From Chloroflexota bacterium (lineage in GTDB: Bacteria > Chloroflexota > Anaerolineae > Anaerolineales > Villigracilaceae): 64,000 nt of DNA. Of the stretch, positions 1 through 8,017 are shown one piece after another (position 1 is the stretch's first letter; every line of letters begins with the position of its first letter). A program made the position numbers and the translations under genes. The DNA lies in assembly GCA_019873655.1 (NCBI GenBank), contig JAIOAU010000011.1:1-64000 (forward strand). The letters run 5' to 3'. The notes below the pieces were generated by a model. It searched no databases and was not told where the DNA came from. It saw only the letters and a list, made by a program, of their open reading frames with translations.

Positions 1-60
1 ATGCCAACCAAATTGCGGAATGAACTTGCCCGACCGCAAAGTTGCTTATAACTCAAGACC

Positions 61-3000
61 ATGCTTGCACTCTCCCTTGATGATTTTCATCAATTATGCA
101 ACAAATCTAGAGATGTGACCGAGCGCAAGAGGGCGGAGGACGAGTTGCGCGAGTCGCAGCAGATGCTGCGACTCATTCTGGACACCATTCCGGTGCGCGT
201 CTTCTGGAAGGATCAGAATCTCAATTACTTGGGCGCCAATCAGCCGTTTGCCAGGGACGCCGGTTTGCAGTCGCCCGATGAATTGATCGGCAAGAACGAT
301 TACCAGATGGGCTGGGCCCCGCAGGCGGAACTGTACCGGGCCGACGATTTCGAAGTCATCCGGACTGGCAAGCCCAAAGTGAATTACGAGGAACCGCAGA
401 CCACGCCCCAAGGGGATTTGATCTGGCTGCGCACCAGCAAGGTGCCGCTGGTGGACGCGCGCGGCCGCGTGCGCGGCGTGTTGGGGACGTATGAAGATAT
501 TACAGAGCAGAAGCGCGCCGCTCAGGATTTGAATCGCCGCCTGAAGGAATTGACGGTCTTGCACATGGCGGCGACCATCGGCGTCGAGGCGACGACCATC
601 GACGAACTCGTCGAGCGCCTGACCCGCCTGATTGGCGAGACGCTCTATCCCGATAGTTTCGGCGTTGCGCTGTTGGACGAGAAACGGCGGGGGTTGGTGC
701 CCCATCCTTCCTACCACCATGTGGCTCCGGTGGAAAATATGCCCGATCTCATTCCTTTGGGCCAGGGAATCGTCGGCGTGGTCGCCGCCACCGGCCAGCC
801 GATTCTCGAAACGGACGTGCAAAAATCCGCTCACTATATTGGTTATGATCCCAGCACCCGCTCCGAACTGTGCGTGCCGATCAAGGTCGGCGAGCGGGTC
901 ATCGGCATCATCAACGCCGAGAGTTCCCAGATCGGGTTTTTCTCCGAGAACGATGAGCGCTTGCTTGCTACGCTTGCCAGTCAACTGGCGGTCAGCATCG
1001 AGAAGATACGGCTGCTGGAGGCCGAACGCAAGCGGCGTCAGGAGGCCGAAACGTTACGCAAGGCGGCGGAGATCGTCGCTTCCTCCCTCGACCTGACCAC
1101 GGTTTTGGATTCCATCCTCGATGCTTTGCGGCAGGTGGTTCCTTACGACAGCGCCAGCATTTTCCTTCAGGAAGGAGACAATTTGCGTCTCACCACCGCC
1201 CGCGGTTTAGAGAAGATGGGAGACCTCTTGAATGCGGTTTTCCCTGCCGACAATGAATTGATGCGCAAGATTTACAAGTCGCGCCAACCGCTCATCCTTG
1301 CCGACGCCCAAAAAGATGCTCGTTATAAGAAGTGGGGCAATACGTTCGATGTCCGCGGCTGGATGGGCGTGCCGCTGCTCTTGCGAGACGAGGTCATCGG
1401 ATATATTACACTCGACAGTCATCGGCCCAATGCCTACAGCCATGAAGATGCGGCTCTCGCTCAGACTTTTGCCCGCCAGGCGGCCATCGCGCTGGAGAAC
1501 GCCCGCTTGTATCAGCAGGCGTTGCGGGCCTCCGAGCGCAGCGCCGTTTTGCATCAGGCCAGCCAGGAGATTGCCAGCGCCAGCCAGGACCCCGAACAGG
1601 TCTACGAGGCGGTTCATCGGGCGACCTCGCGGCTCATGCCTGCCGAGGCGTTTGTCATCACCCTGCTCGACGAAGCCCGTCACGACGCCGAGGCCGTTTA
1701 CCTGGTCGATAAAGGCGGGCGCTGGCCCGGTCTGCGTTTTCCCCTCGACCGAAGTTTATCCGGGGAAATTATCACCACTGGCCGTTCGATCTTGATTAAC
1801 GATTTGAGCAAAGAAGAGCAACCGCCGGGCATCCACTTCGGCGAGAGCGAGGAAGTGCGCTCGATCTTGGCTGTGCCCCTCCAATTCGGCGGCAAGATTA
1901 TCGGCATGCTCTCCACCCAGTCTTACCAGCCCGGCGCTTACAAGGAGGAGGACAAAACGCTGCTCGAGATGCTGGCCGCCCATGCCACCGTGGCTATTGA
2001 GAACGCCCGTCTGTATGCCGAGACTTTGCAAGGACTGAAAGAACTGGAGGCCATCAACCGCATCTCGAACATCTTGCGTCTGGCCGAAAGCGTTGATGAA
2101 ATCCTGCCGCGCCTGCTGGACGAGACCCTTGAACTGATGGGCAGCGGTTCGGGCAGCATCGAACTGTACGATTCGGCCTCCGCCCGATTGACCAAAATGG
2201 TTTCCCGCGGCTGGTTTGCCCAGATTCAAGGGGTTGGAATGAAACCCGGCGAGGGGATCGCCGGTCGGGTCTTCGAGACAGGGGAGCCGATCGTCGTCAA
2301 GGAATTCGCCGCCGACCCGCGCGTGCGCCCAGAGGCGCGTCCCCAGATTCCCCCCGGCTGGGGAGGGGTCTGCGTGCCGATCCGTACTGCCCAGGCTACG
2401 ATTGGGGTCATGTTCGTCTCGGTGCGGTTGCCCCGCCAGATGAACAAAGACGAAGTCAACTTGTTGCTCACGCTGGCCGATATGGCCGGGACGGCCATCC
2501 ACCGCGCCACGCTCCATCAGCAGACTCAGCGGCAGTTGCAGCGTTTGGCCTCGCTGCGGGCGATCGACATGGCCATCAGTTCGATTTTGGACGTGCGCGT
2601 GACGTTGGGCATCTTGCTCGACCATATTATGGCGCAGTTGAACGTCGACGCCGTGGACGTCTTGCTGCTCAACCCGCGCGCCCAGGCGCTCGAATTTGCG
2701 GCCTCCAGCGGCTTTCGGACGGAGGCCATTCAGCGCTCGAGTTTGCATATAAACGAGGAATTGCCCGGCCTGGTTTTCCAGCAGCGAAAGATTGTCCAGA
2801 TTCCAGACCTGAGCGCCGCTGAATTGTTCAAGCGTCGGCAGTTGCTGGCCGGAGAGGCTTTCGTCTCTTACGTCGGCGCGCCGCTGGTTGTCAAGGGGCA
2901 GACCAAGGGGGTGATCGAGATCTTCCACCGTACGCGCCTCGAACCGGACGCCGATTGGTTGAGTTTCCTCGAGACGCTGGCGGGCCAGGCGGCCATCGCC

Positions 3001-3639
3001 ATCGACAACGCCGCCTTGTTCGAAGAGTTACAGCGCACCAACCTGGACCTCTCGCTCGCCTACGACGCCACCATCGAGGGCTGGTCCAAGGCCCTCGACC
3101 TGCGCGACCGCGAAACGGAAGGCCACACGCGGCGGGTGGTCGAAATGACGCTCGAATTGGCGCGCGCCATGGGCATCCCCGATGATGAGTTGGTTCACAT
3201 CCGCCGCGGCGCGTTGCTGCACGACATCGGCAAGATGGGTATCCCCGATGCCATTTTGCACAAAACCGGCAGCCTCAACAAGGACGAGTGGGAGATCATG
3301 CGCCAGCATCCCACCTTTGCCTACGAAATGCTCTATCCGATCAGTTACCTCCGCCTGGCGCTCAATATCCCTTACTGTCATCATGAACGCTGGGATGGCA
3401 GCGGTTACCCGCGCGGCCTGAAAGGCGAGCAGATTCCGCTGGCGGCGCGCATCTTTGCCGTTGTGGATGTTTGGGACGCTTTGACCTCCGACCGGCCTTA
3501 CCGCAAAGCCTGGACGAAAGAGGCCGCGCTCGAATACTTGAAAGAAAACGCCGGCAAGCAGTTCGACCCGCAAGTTGTCGAACGCTTCCTCAAGTTGTTG
3601 AAAGAGAAGGATAACCAGCGGCAGGGGGAAATGTCTTAG
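61..3639 (+). CDS. PAS / five-GAF / HD-GYP signalling protein
   Basis: The 1192-residue protein probably degrades cyclic di-GMP in response to small ligands or redox state. Order of domains: PAS about 31-152, GAF repeats at roughly 165-320, 335-490, 505-655, 675-825 and 840-1000, then HD-GYP about 1010-1180. The HD-GYP part keeps HDIGKMGIPD, HHERWDGSGYP and the following DALTSDRPYR, so it should be catalytic. No membrane segment is seen, so it is likely cytoplasmic. Odd: residues 17-32 (RDVTERKRAEDELRES) are the linker that normally follows a PAS domain, but nothing PAS-like precedes them and a stop lies at 49-51. The N-terminus may therefore be truncated. Its stop overlaps that of the convergent polyprenyl synthetase gene by four bases. 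Function is firm at domain level; the ligand is unknown. Confidence 0.9.
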   Translation: MLALSLDDFHQLCNKSRDVTERKRAEDELRESQQMLRLILDTIPVRVFWKDQNLNYLGANQPFARDAGLQSPDELIGKNDYQMGWAPQAELYRADDFEVIRTGKPKVNYEEPQTTPQGDLIWLRTSKVPLVDARGRVRGVLGTYEDITEQKRAAQDLNRRLKELTVLHMAATIGVEATTIDELVERLTRLIGETLYPDSFGVALLDEKRRGLVPHPSYHHVAPVENMPDLIPLGQGIVGVVAATGQPILETDVQKSAHYIGYDPSTRSELCVPIKVGERVIGIINAESSQIGFFSENDERLLATLASQLAVSIEKIRLLEAERKRRQEAETLRKAAEIVASSLDLTTVLDSILDALRQVVPYDSASIFLQEGDNLRLTTARGLEKMGDLLNAVFPADNELMRKIYKSRQPLILADAQKDARYKKWGNTFDVRGWMGVPLLLRDEVIGYITLDSHRPNAYSHEDAALAQTFARQAAIALENARLYQQALRASERSAVLHQASQEIASASQDPEQVYEAVHRATSRLMPAEAFVITLLDEARHDAEAVYLVDKGGRWPGLRFPLDRSLSGEIITTGRSILINDLSKEEQPPGIHFGESEEVRSILAVPLQFGGKIIGMLSTQSYQPGAYKEEDKTLLEMLAAHATVAIENARLYAETLQGLKELEAINRISNILRLAESVDEILPRLLDETLELMGSGSGSIELYDSASARLTKMVSRGWFAQIQGVGMKPGEGIAGRVFETGEPIVVKEFAADPRVRPEARPQIPPGWGGVCVPIRTAQATIGVMFVSVRLPRQMNKDEVNLLLTLADMAGTAIHRATLHQQTQRQLQRLASLRAIDMAISSILDVRVTLGILLDHIMAQLNVDAVDVLLLNPRAQALEFAASSGFRTEAIQRSSLHINEELPGLVFQQRKIVQIPDLSAAELFKRRQLLAGEAFVSYVGAPLVVKGQTKGVIEIFHRTRLEPDADWLSFLETLAGQAAIAIDNAALFEELQRTNLDLSLAYDATIEGWSKALDLRDRETEGHTRRVVEMTLELARAMGIPDDELVHIRRGALLHDIGKMGIPDAILHKTGSLNKDEWEIMRQHPTFAYEMLYPISYLRLALNIPYCHHERWDGSGYPRGLKGEQIPLAARIFAVVDVWDALTSDRPYRKAWTKEAALEYLKENAGKQFDPQVVERFLKLLKEKDNQRQGEMS

Positions 3640-4604
3640 AGTTTACGATCCACAATGTAACGGGCCAACACTTGCAACGCCTCGCGCTCGGCGCTGGCGG
3701 GCATCGTCTCCAGACAGGTCAGGGCGCGCTCGATGGATTGACGGGCCTCGTCCAGGGCCTGCGCAATGGCTCGACTGGCGCGAATGGATTGCACCAGCCG
3801 TTCCATCTGCATCCGGTCGGGGGGATCGTCCCCTTCCAGGAGCATCTTCAAATCCGGGTCTTCGGGATGGCTTTCGAGGTAATACAAAGTCGGCAGCGTG
3901 ATCAGCCCTTGCAGGAGGTCCGAACCGACCGGTTTGCCGACCTCGGCTTGCTCGCCGGTGAAATCCAGGACGTCGTCCACCATCTGGAAGGCCATGCCCA
4001 CCTCGTACCCGAACTGACGCATGGTCTCGACGACCGTCTCCTCCACAGGGCTGATCATGGCCGCGGCGCGGGCGGTCATTTCGATCAGCGAGGCGGTCTT
4101 GGCGTAGATGCGCTGATAGTAATTCTCGCGGCTGGCCAGACCGCGGGCCTGGAACAACTGGGTCAGTTCGCCGTTGACGATGGTGGCCAGGGTGTCGGCG
4201 AAGAGTTTCATCAGCGCCAGGTGATTGGTCTCGGCGGCCAGTTTGGCGGCGCGGGCGAAGAGGAAGTCGCCGGTCAGGACGGTGGCTGGCGGCGACCACT
4301 GGGCGTTGAGGGTGGGGATGCCGCGCCGCAGCAGCGCGCCGTCGATGAGGTCATCGTGAACCAGGGTGGCGGTGTGGAGCAGTTCGACCGCGGCGGCTAG
4401 GGTGATCAGCCTGTCGTGCGGCGCGCCCAGCATCTTGCCGCACAGCAGGCCCAGGGTCGGGCGGATGCGTTTGCCGCCCGAGGAGAGCAGATGGTCTAAA
4501 GCGGCGCACAGGTCGGGATGGGCGTCATAGGCCTGGCAGTGGAGCAGCGCTTCCACTTCCTGGAGTTCGCTCTGGATGGGGGTAGAGAAGGGAGGAGCAA
4601 TCAA
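3636..4604 (-). CDS. polyprenyl (trans-isoprenyl) diphosphate synthase
   Basis: This enzyme condenses isopentenyl diphosphate onto an allylic diphosphate to make a long prenyl chain for quinones or other lipids. Both aspartate-rich motifs are present: the first in LVHDDLIDGA and the second in MVDDVLDFTG, with the GGKRIRP motif near residue 45. At 322 residues it has the usual length of IspB/HepT-type chain-elongating enzymes. The start is TTG, and it overlaps the tatD stop (TTGA), so the two are probably translationally coupled. No ATG lies close enough downstream to keep the N-terminal helix. Product chain length cannot be read from the sequence. Confidence 0.92.
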   Translation of the reverse strand: MIAPPFSTPIQSELQEVEALLHCQAYDAHPDLCAALDHLLSSGGKRIRPTLGLLCGKMLGAPHDRLITLAAAVELLHTATLVHDDLIDGALLRRGIPTLNAQWSPPATVLTGDFLFARAAKLAAETNHLALMKLFADTLATIVNGELTQLFQARGLASRENYYQRIYAKTASLIEMTARAAAMISPVEETVVETMRQFGYEVGMAFQMVDDVLDFTGEQAEVGKPVGSDLLQGLITLPTLYYLESHPEDPDLKMLLEGDDPPDRMQMERLVQSIRASRAIAQALDEARQSIERALTCLETMPASAEREALQVLARYIVDRKL

Positions 4605-5452
4605 GTCGAATCTTCCCAGCAGAAGAGGCGGTTGGCGTTGGCCGTGGTGAGGGCGGCGATCTCTTCCGCAGTGCGCTGATGAATTTCTGCTATTTTATCA
4701 GCAATATGGCGCACGTATGCAGGTTCGTTGCGCTGGCCGCGCCGGGGGACGGGCGTCAGGAAGGGAGCGTCGGTCTCGATCAGCAGGCGTTCGAGGGGCA
4801 GGCTGGCCGCCACTTCCCGCCTGGCGATGGCGTTCTTATAGGTGACCGGCCCGGTCACGCCGATGAAGAAGCCCAACTCGACGGCGCGGCGGGCGGTTTC
4901 CAGCGAACCGGCGAAGGAGTGGAGAACGCCCGCCCGACCGACCAGCGGGCTGGCCTCTCGCTCGAGGCGGGCGACCCAGTCCTGGAGGATGTTCAACAAG
5001 TCCTGGGCGCACGGCCCGTCGGCGGCGTCGCCCTTCTCGCGCAGGTGGATGACGACCGGCAGGCCGAGGTCCGCCGCCAGGTCGAGTTGCTCGCGCAGGA
5101 CGCGCTGCTGGAGGTCATGGGGAGCGGCGTCCCAGTAGTAATCCAGCCCGATTTCGCCGATGGCGACGACTTTGGGGCTGCGCGCCAGTTCTCGGAGATT
5201 GTCTAAAGTTGGACGTCGAAAGTCTGATGTTTGACTTTCGACCTTTGACGCTTCGGTGGGATGGACGCCGACGGCGGCAAAGAGCATGGGATGAGACTCG
5301 GCCAGTCGGACGGCGGCCCGGCTCGAGGTCGGGGTGAGGCCGGGGATCAGAATGCGTTCAACCCCGGCTTGGGCGGCGCGCTCCAGAACGGCGGGACGGT
5401 CGGGATCGAAGGCGCGGAAGTCGAGGTGGCAGTGGGTGTCGGTGAGTGTCAC
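4601..5452 (-). CDS. tatD: TatD-family metal-dependent deoxyribonuclease/hydrolase
   Basis: TatD-family proteins are two-metal TIM-barrel hydrolases acting as 3'-5' DNases. Visible signatures are TDTHCHLDF at the N-terminus (HxH metal site), GVHPTE, IGEIGLDYYW, the catalytic VIHLRE, HSFAG and LIETDAPFLTP. I place the start at GTG 5452, directly before TLTDTHCH. The frame is open back to 5518, but that extension runs through a short-repeat tract and looks non-coding. With this start the protein is 283 residues. A family-atypical segment (SKVESQTSDFRRP) near the GVHPTE motif is encoded by an inverted repeat at 5215-5242. The stop overlaps the start of the polyprenyl synthetase gene. Confidence 0.9.
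   Translation of the reverse strand: MTLTDTHCHLDFRAFDPDRPAVLERAAQAGVERILIPGLTPTSSRAAVRLAESHPMLFAAVGVHPTEASKVESQTSDFRRPTLDNLRELARSPKVVAIGEIGLDYYWDAAPHDLQQRVLREQLDLAADLGLPVVIHLREKGDAADGPCAQDLLNILQDWVARLEREASPLVGRAGVLHSFAGSLETARRAVELGFFIGVTGPVTYKNAIARREVAASLPLERLLIETDAPFLTPVPRRGQRNEPAYVRHIADKIAEIHQRTAEEIAALTTANANRLFCWEDST
5215..5242. repeat. 10-bp inverted repeat inside tatD
   Basis: GTCGAAAGTC at 5215-5224 is followed after eight bases by its exact reverse complement at 5233-5242. The flanks continue the GTC/GAC-rich pattern. The element is read through in frame by tatD, giving a hydrophilic loop insert just after the GVHPTE motif. Confidence 0.7.
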
Positions 5453-5530
5453 GTGTCTCGGTGTCAGGTGTTCCCGTGTCAAGTATTTCTGCTCACGTGA
5501 TGCCGGGCAACGTGACATGGGAACACGTTG
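5450..5530. repeat. degenerate CACGTG/GTGTC short-repeat tract between pgm-type gene and tatD
   Basis: The spacer carries repeated variants of ACGTGTC, GGTGTCA and ACGTGAC with about 7-10 base spacing (for example near 5450, 5460, 5475, 5500 and 5513). It resembles the short-unit repeats found elsewhere in this window. It leaves the tatD frame open and so creates a spurious N-terminal extension. Confidence 0.5.
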
Positions 5531-6952
5531 TCATTTCAAACCAGCAACTTTTAAACCGTCCTGCAAAATGGCCTGGACTTTGTCTTTGTGGGTGGTCTCG
5601 CAGTAGACGCGCATGATGGGTTCGGTGCCGCTGAAGCGGATGAGCAGCCAGCCGCCGTCCTCGAGGCGGAACTGGAAGCCGTCCAGGGTGATTAGTTCGG
5701 TGACGCGCAGGCCGCCGATGGTTTGCGGTTTGGCGGCCAGAATCATCTGTTCGCGTTCGGCGCGGCTGCCGCGGAAGGGGCGGTCGATGCGGTCGTAGTA
5801 GTGGGCGCCGACTTTTTCGAAGAGCATCTCGATCAGTTCGGTGGGTTTCTTGCCGGTGCGGACCATGAAGTCGAGCATGTAGAGGCCGGCCAGGATGCCG
5901 TCGCGTTCGGGGACGTTGCCGCGGAAGGCGTAGCCGCCGCTTTCCTCGCCGCCGATGAGAGCGTTCGTCTCGGTCATCTTGGGGGCGACGTATTTGAAGC
6001 CCACGCCCGTCTCGATGACCGGCACGCCGTAGAGTTGGCCCAGTTTGTTGAGCATGGTGGTGGTAGAGATGGTCTTGACGATGGCGCCGCGCTCGCCGCG
6101 GATTTCGAGCAGGTAGTAGGCCAGCAGGGCGTAGACCCGCAACTGGTTGATGAACTGGCCGCGCTCGTCGCCGATGCCGCAACGGTCGGCGTCGCCGTCG
6201 GTGATGAGCAGGATGTCGGCGTGATGGTCGAGGGTGGCTTTCAGCCCGGCGTCGATGTTGGGCGGAATCGGCTCCGGGCGTTTCATTTCGGGGAAGATCG
6301 GGTTGCGCTGGTTGTGGATTTCAATGACGCGCGTCTTGCCGCCCTCAAGCAGGCGGGGGAAGTAGCCGGCGCCGTTGCCCCACATGGCGTCCACCAGGAC
6401 GGTCAGGCCGGCGTCTTTGATGGGCTGCAAGTCGATCAGTTTCTGGATGTGTTCGAGGTAGGCCAGGGAGGCGTCGAATTGGACGATCTCGCCGCGTTGG
6501 ACGGCGTCGTCGAAGGCGGAACGCCGCACGTCGGCGACATTCTCGGGGATGAGGGCTTCGATGCGCTTCAGGCCGTCCGGGTCGATCGCGCCGCCGGTGT
6601 GGTTGCGGACTTTGAAGCCGTTGTCTGTCGGCGGGTTGTGGCTGGCGGTGATGTTGACGCCTCCGCAAGCGCCTTTTTCGACGATGGCGAAGGCGATGAC
6701 CGGCGTGGGCGTGGCGTCTTGGGTCAGGTACACTTTGAAGCCATTGCCGGCCAGCACTTCGGCGGCGGCGGCGGCGAAATGCTCGCTGGCGAAGCGCTTG
6801 TCGTACCCGACGACGATCCACTGACCGGCTTTGCCTTCGGACAGCATGTAATTGGCGAAGCCCTGGGCGCAGCGCCGCACGTTGTCGAAAGTGTAGTCTT
6901 CGGCGATCGTGCCGCGCCAGCCGTCGGTGCCAAAGGTGATTTTGAGGGTCAT
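5531..6952 (-). CDS. phosphoglucomutase/phosphomannomutase family protein
   Basis: Alpha-D-phosphohexomutases interconvert hexose 1- and 6-phosphates through a phosphoserine. The 473-residue protein has FGTDGWRG at the N-terminus, the phosphoserine loop [11 protein letters not shown], the metal loop DGDADRCG, the sugar-specificity loop [11 protein letters not shown] and the phosphate-binding RFSGTEP near the C-terminus. All four active-site loops are intact. The start follows from FGTDGWRG lying five residues in. On the minus strand a TATAAT hexamer (6991-6996) lies about 38 bases upstream of the start, with no convincing -35. Substrate (glucose, mannose or glucosamine phosphate) is not decided by these motifs. 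Confidence 0.93.
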   Translation of the reverse strand: MTLKITFGTDGWRGTIAEDYTFDNVRRCAQGFANYMLSEGKAGQWIVVGYDKRFASEHFAAAAAEVLAGNGFKVYLTQDATPTPVIAFAIVEKGACGGVNITASHNPPTDNGFKVRNHTGGAIDPDGLKRIEALIPENVADVRRSAFDDAVQRGEIVQFDASLAYLEHIQKLIDLQPIKDAGLTVLVDAMWGNGAGYFPRLLEGGKTRVIEIHNQRNPIFPEMKRPEPIPPNIDAGLKATLDHHADILLITDGDADRCGIGDERGQFINQLRVYALLAYYLLEIRGERGAIVKTISTTTMLNKLGQLYGVPVIETGVGFKYVAPKMTETNALIGGEESGGYAFRGNVPERDGILAGLYMLDFMVRTGKKPTELIEMLFEKVGAHYYDRIDRPFRGSRAEREQMILAAKPQTIGGLRVTELITLDGFQFRLEDGGWLLIRFSGTEPIMRVYCETTHKDKVQAILQDGLKVAGLK

Positions 6953-7120
6953 GATTGTTCTCCGATAATGAAAGGATGAGGATGGGAGAAATTATAACAG
7001 AGAGCAGTGGTCGCGCCTGCAAGAATTCATTGTCCCGAGAGAGAGGCACAAACAGAGGAGTATTCCTGGTAGAATGCCGGCTGTTGACTGTTTATCCTCG
7101 CGTTTTCTGGAGGAGCCAGC

Positions 7121-7978
7121 ATGGAGAAAATCTTCGTCGTTACCGGCGCGACCTCGGGAATCGGCCTGGCCGTGGCCGAGGCGCTCGTGGAGGCGGGCGC
7201 GTTCGTCCTCGGCGTCGGGCGCAGTCCGGAGCGGGCCGCGGCGCTGGAGGCGCGTCTGGGGAGCGGGGCGCGGCCGGGACGCCTGCGCGCTCTGACCGCC
7301 GACCTGGCGCTCCAGTCGCAGGTCCGCGCCCTGGCGGCGGCGGTGCGGGCCGAAGTGGAGGCGGCGGGCGGTCGCTGGCTGGACGGTTTGATCAACAACG
7401 CTGGCGTGTTCACCTTCCGCCGCGCCCTGACCGCCGAGGGCTTCGAGATGCAGTGGGCGGTCAACCATCTGGCGCCGTTCTTGCTGACGCATGAATTGCT
7501 GCCGCTGCTCGAGGCCGCGCCGCAGGCCCGGGTCGTGACGGTCAGTTCGGGGTCGCATTATCACACCCGTTTGCGCTGGCGCGATTTGCAACTGCGGCGT
7601 TTCTACAACGGCCTGCTGGCTTATAAACAGACCAAATTGTGCAATGTGCTCTTCACGCTCGAATTGCGCCGTAGGCTGGGGCCGGGCAGCCGCGTTCAGG
7701 CCTTTGCCGCCGACCCCGGCCTGGTTTTCACCGACATGGGCTTCAAGAACAACCCGCGCCTGGCGCGCTGGATTTGGGCGCTGCGGCGGCGCGGCGGAAT
7801 CACGCCCGCCGAATCGGCGGCTGGGATCGTTTTCCTGGCCCTCGAACCGTCGATTCAGCAGGCCGCCGAGATTTACTGGAAGCACGGACGCCCCAAAGCG
7901 CCCGACCCGGCCGGGCTGGACCTCGAGGCGGCGCGCCGTTTGTGGGAGATTTCGGCCCGCATGTGCGGCCTGGCGTAG
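7121..7978 (+). CDS. short-chain dehydrogenase/reductase (SDR)
   Basis: This is an NAD(P)-dependent oxidoreductase of the classical SDR fold, 285 residues. The cofactor glycine motif is VTGATSGIG at residues 7-15, the NNAG motif is in LINNAGVF, and the catalytic Tyr/Lys pair is in YKQTK after the VSSGSHYH serine segment. The overall pattern resembles retinol-dehydrogenase/WW-domain-oxidoreductase-like SDRs, but the substrate cannot be assigned. A GGAGGAG ribosome site precedes ATG 7121. It stands alone between divergent and convergent neighbours. Confidence 0.88.
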   Translation: MEKIFVVTGATSGIGLAVAEALVEAGAFVLGVGRSPERAAALEARLGSGARPGRLRALTADLALQSQVRALAAAVRAEVEAAGGRWLDGLINNAGVFTFRRALTAEGFEMQWAVNHLAPFLLTHELLPLLEAAPQARVVTVSSGSHYHTRLRWRDLQLRRFYNGLLAYKQTKLCNVLFTLELRRRLGPGSRVQAFAADPGLVFTDMGFKNNPRLARWIWALRRRGGITPAESAAGIVFLALEPSIQQAAEIYWKHGRPKAPDPAGLDLEAARRLWEISARMCGLA

Positions 7979-8017
7979 AGCGGCAGAGAGGCCCGATCTC
8001 TTTGAGAGAGCGAGTCC

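Noticed and set aside
5453-5518. 22-residue N-terminal extension of TatD
   Set aside because: It is encoded by a short-repeat tract, while the conserved TDTHCHLDF begins right after GTG 5452.
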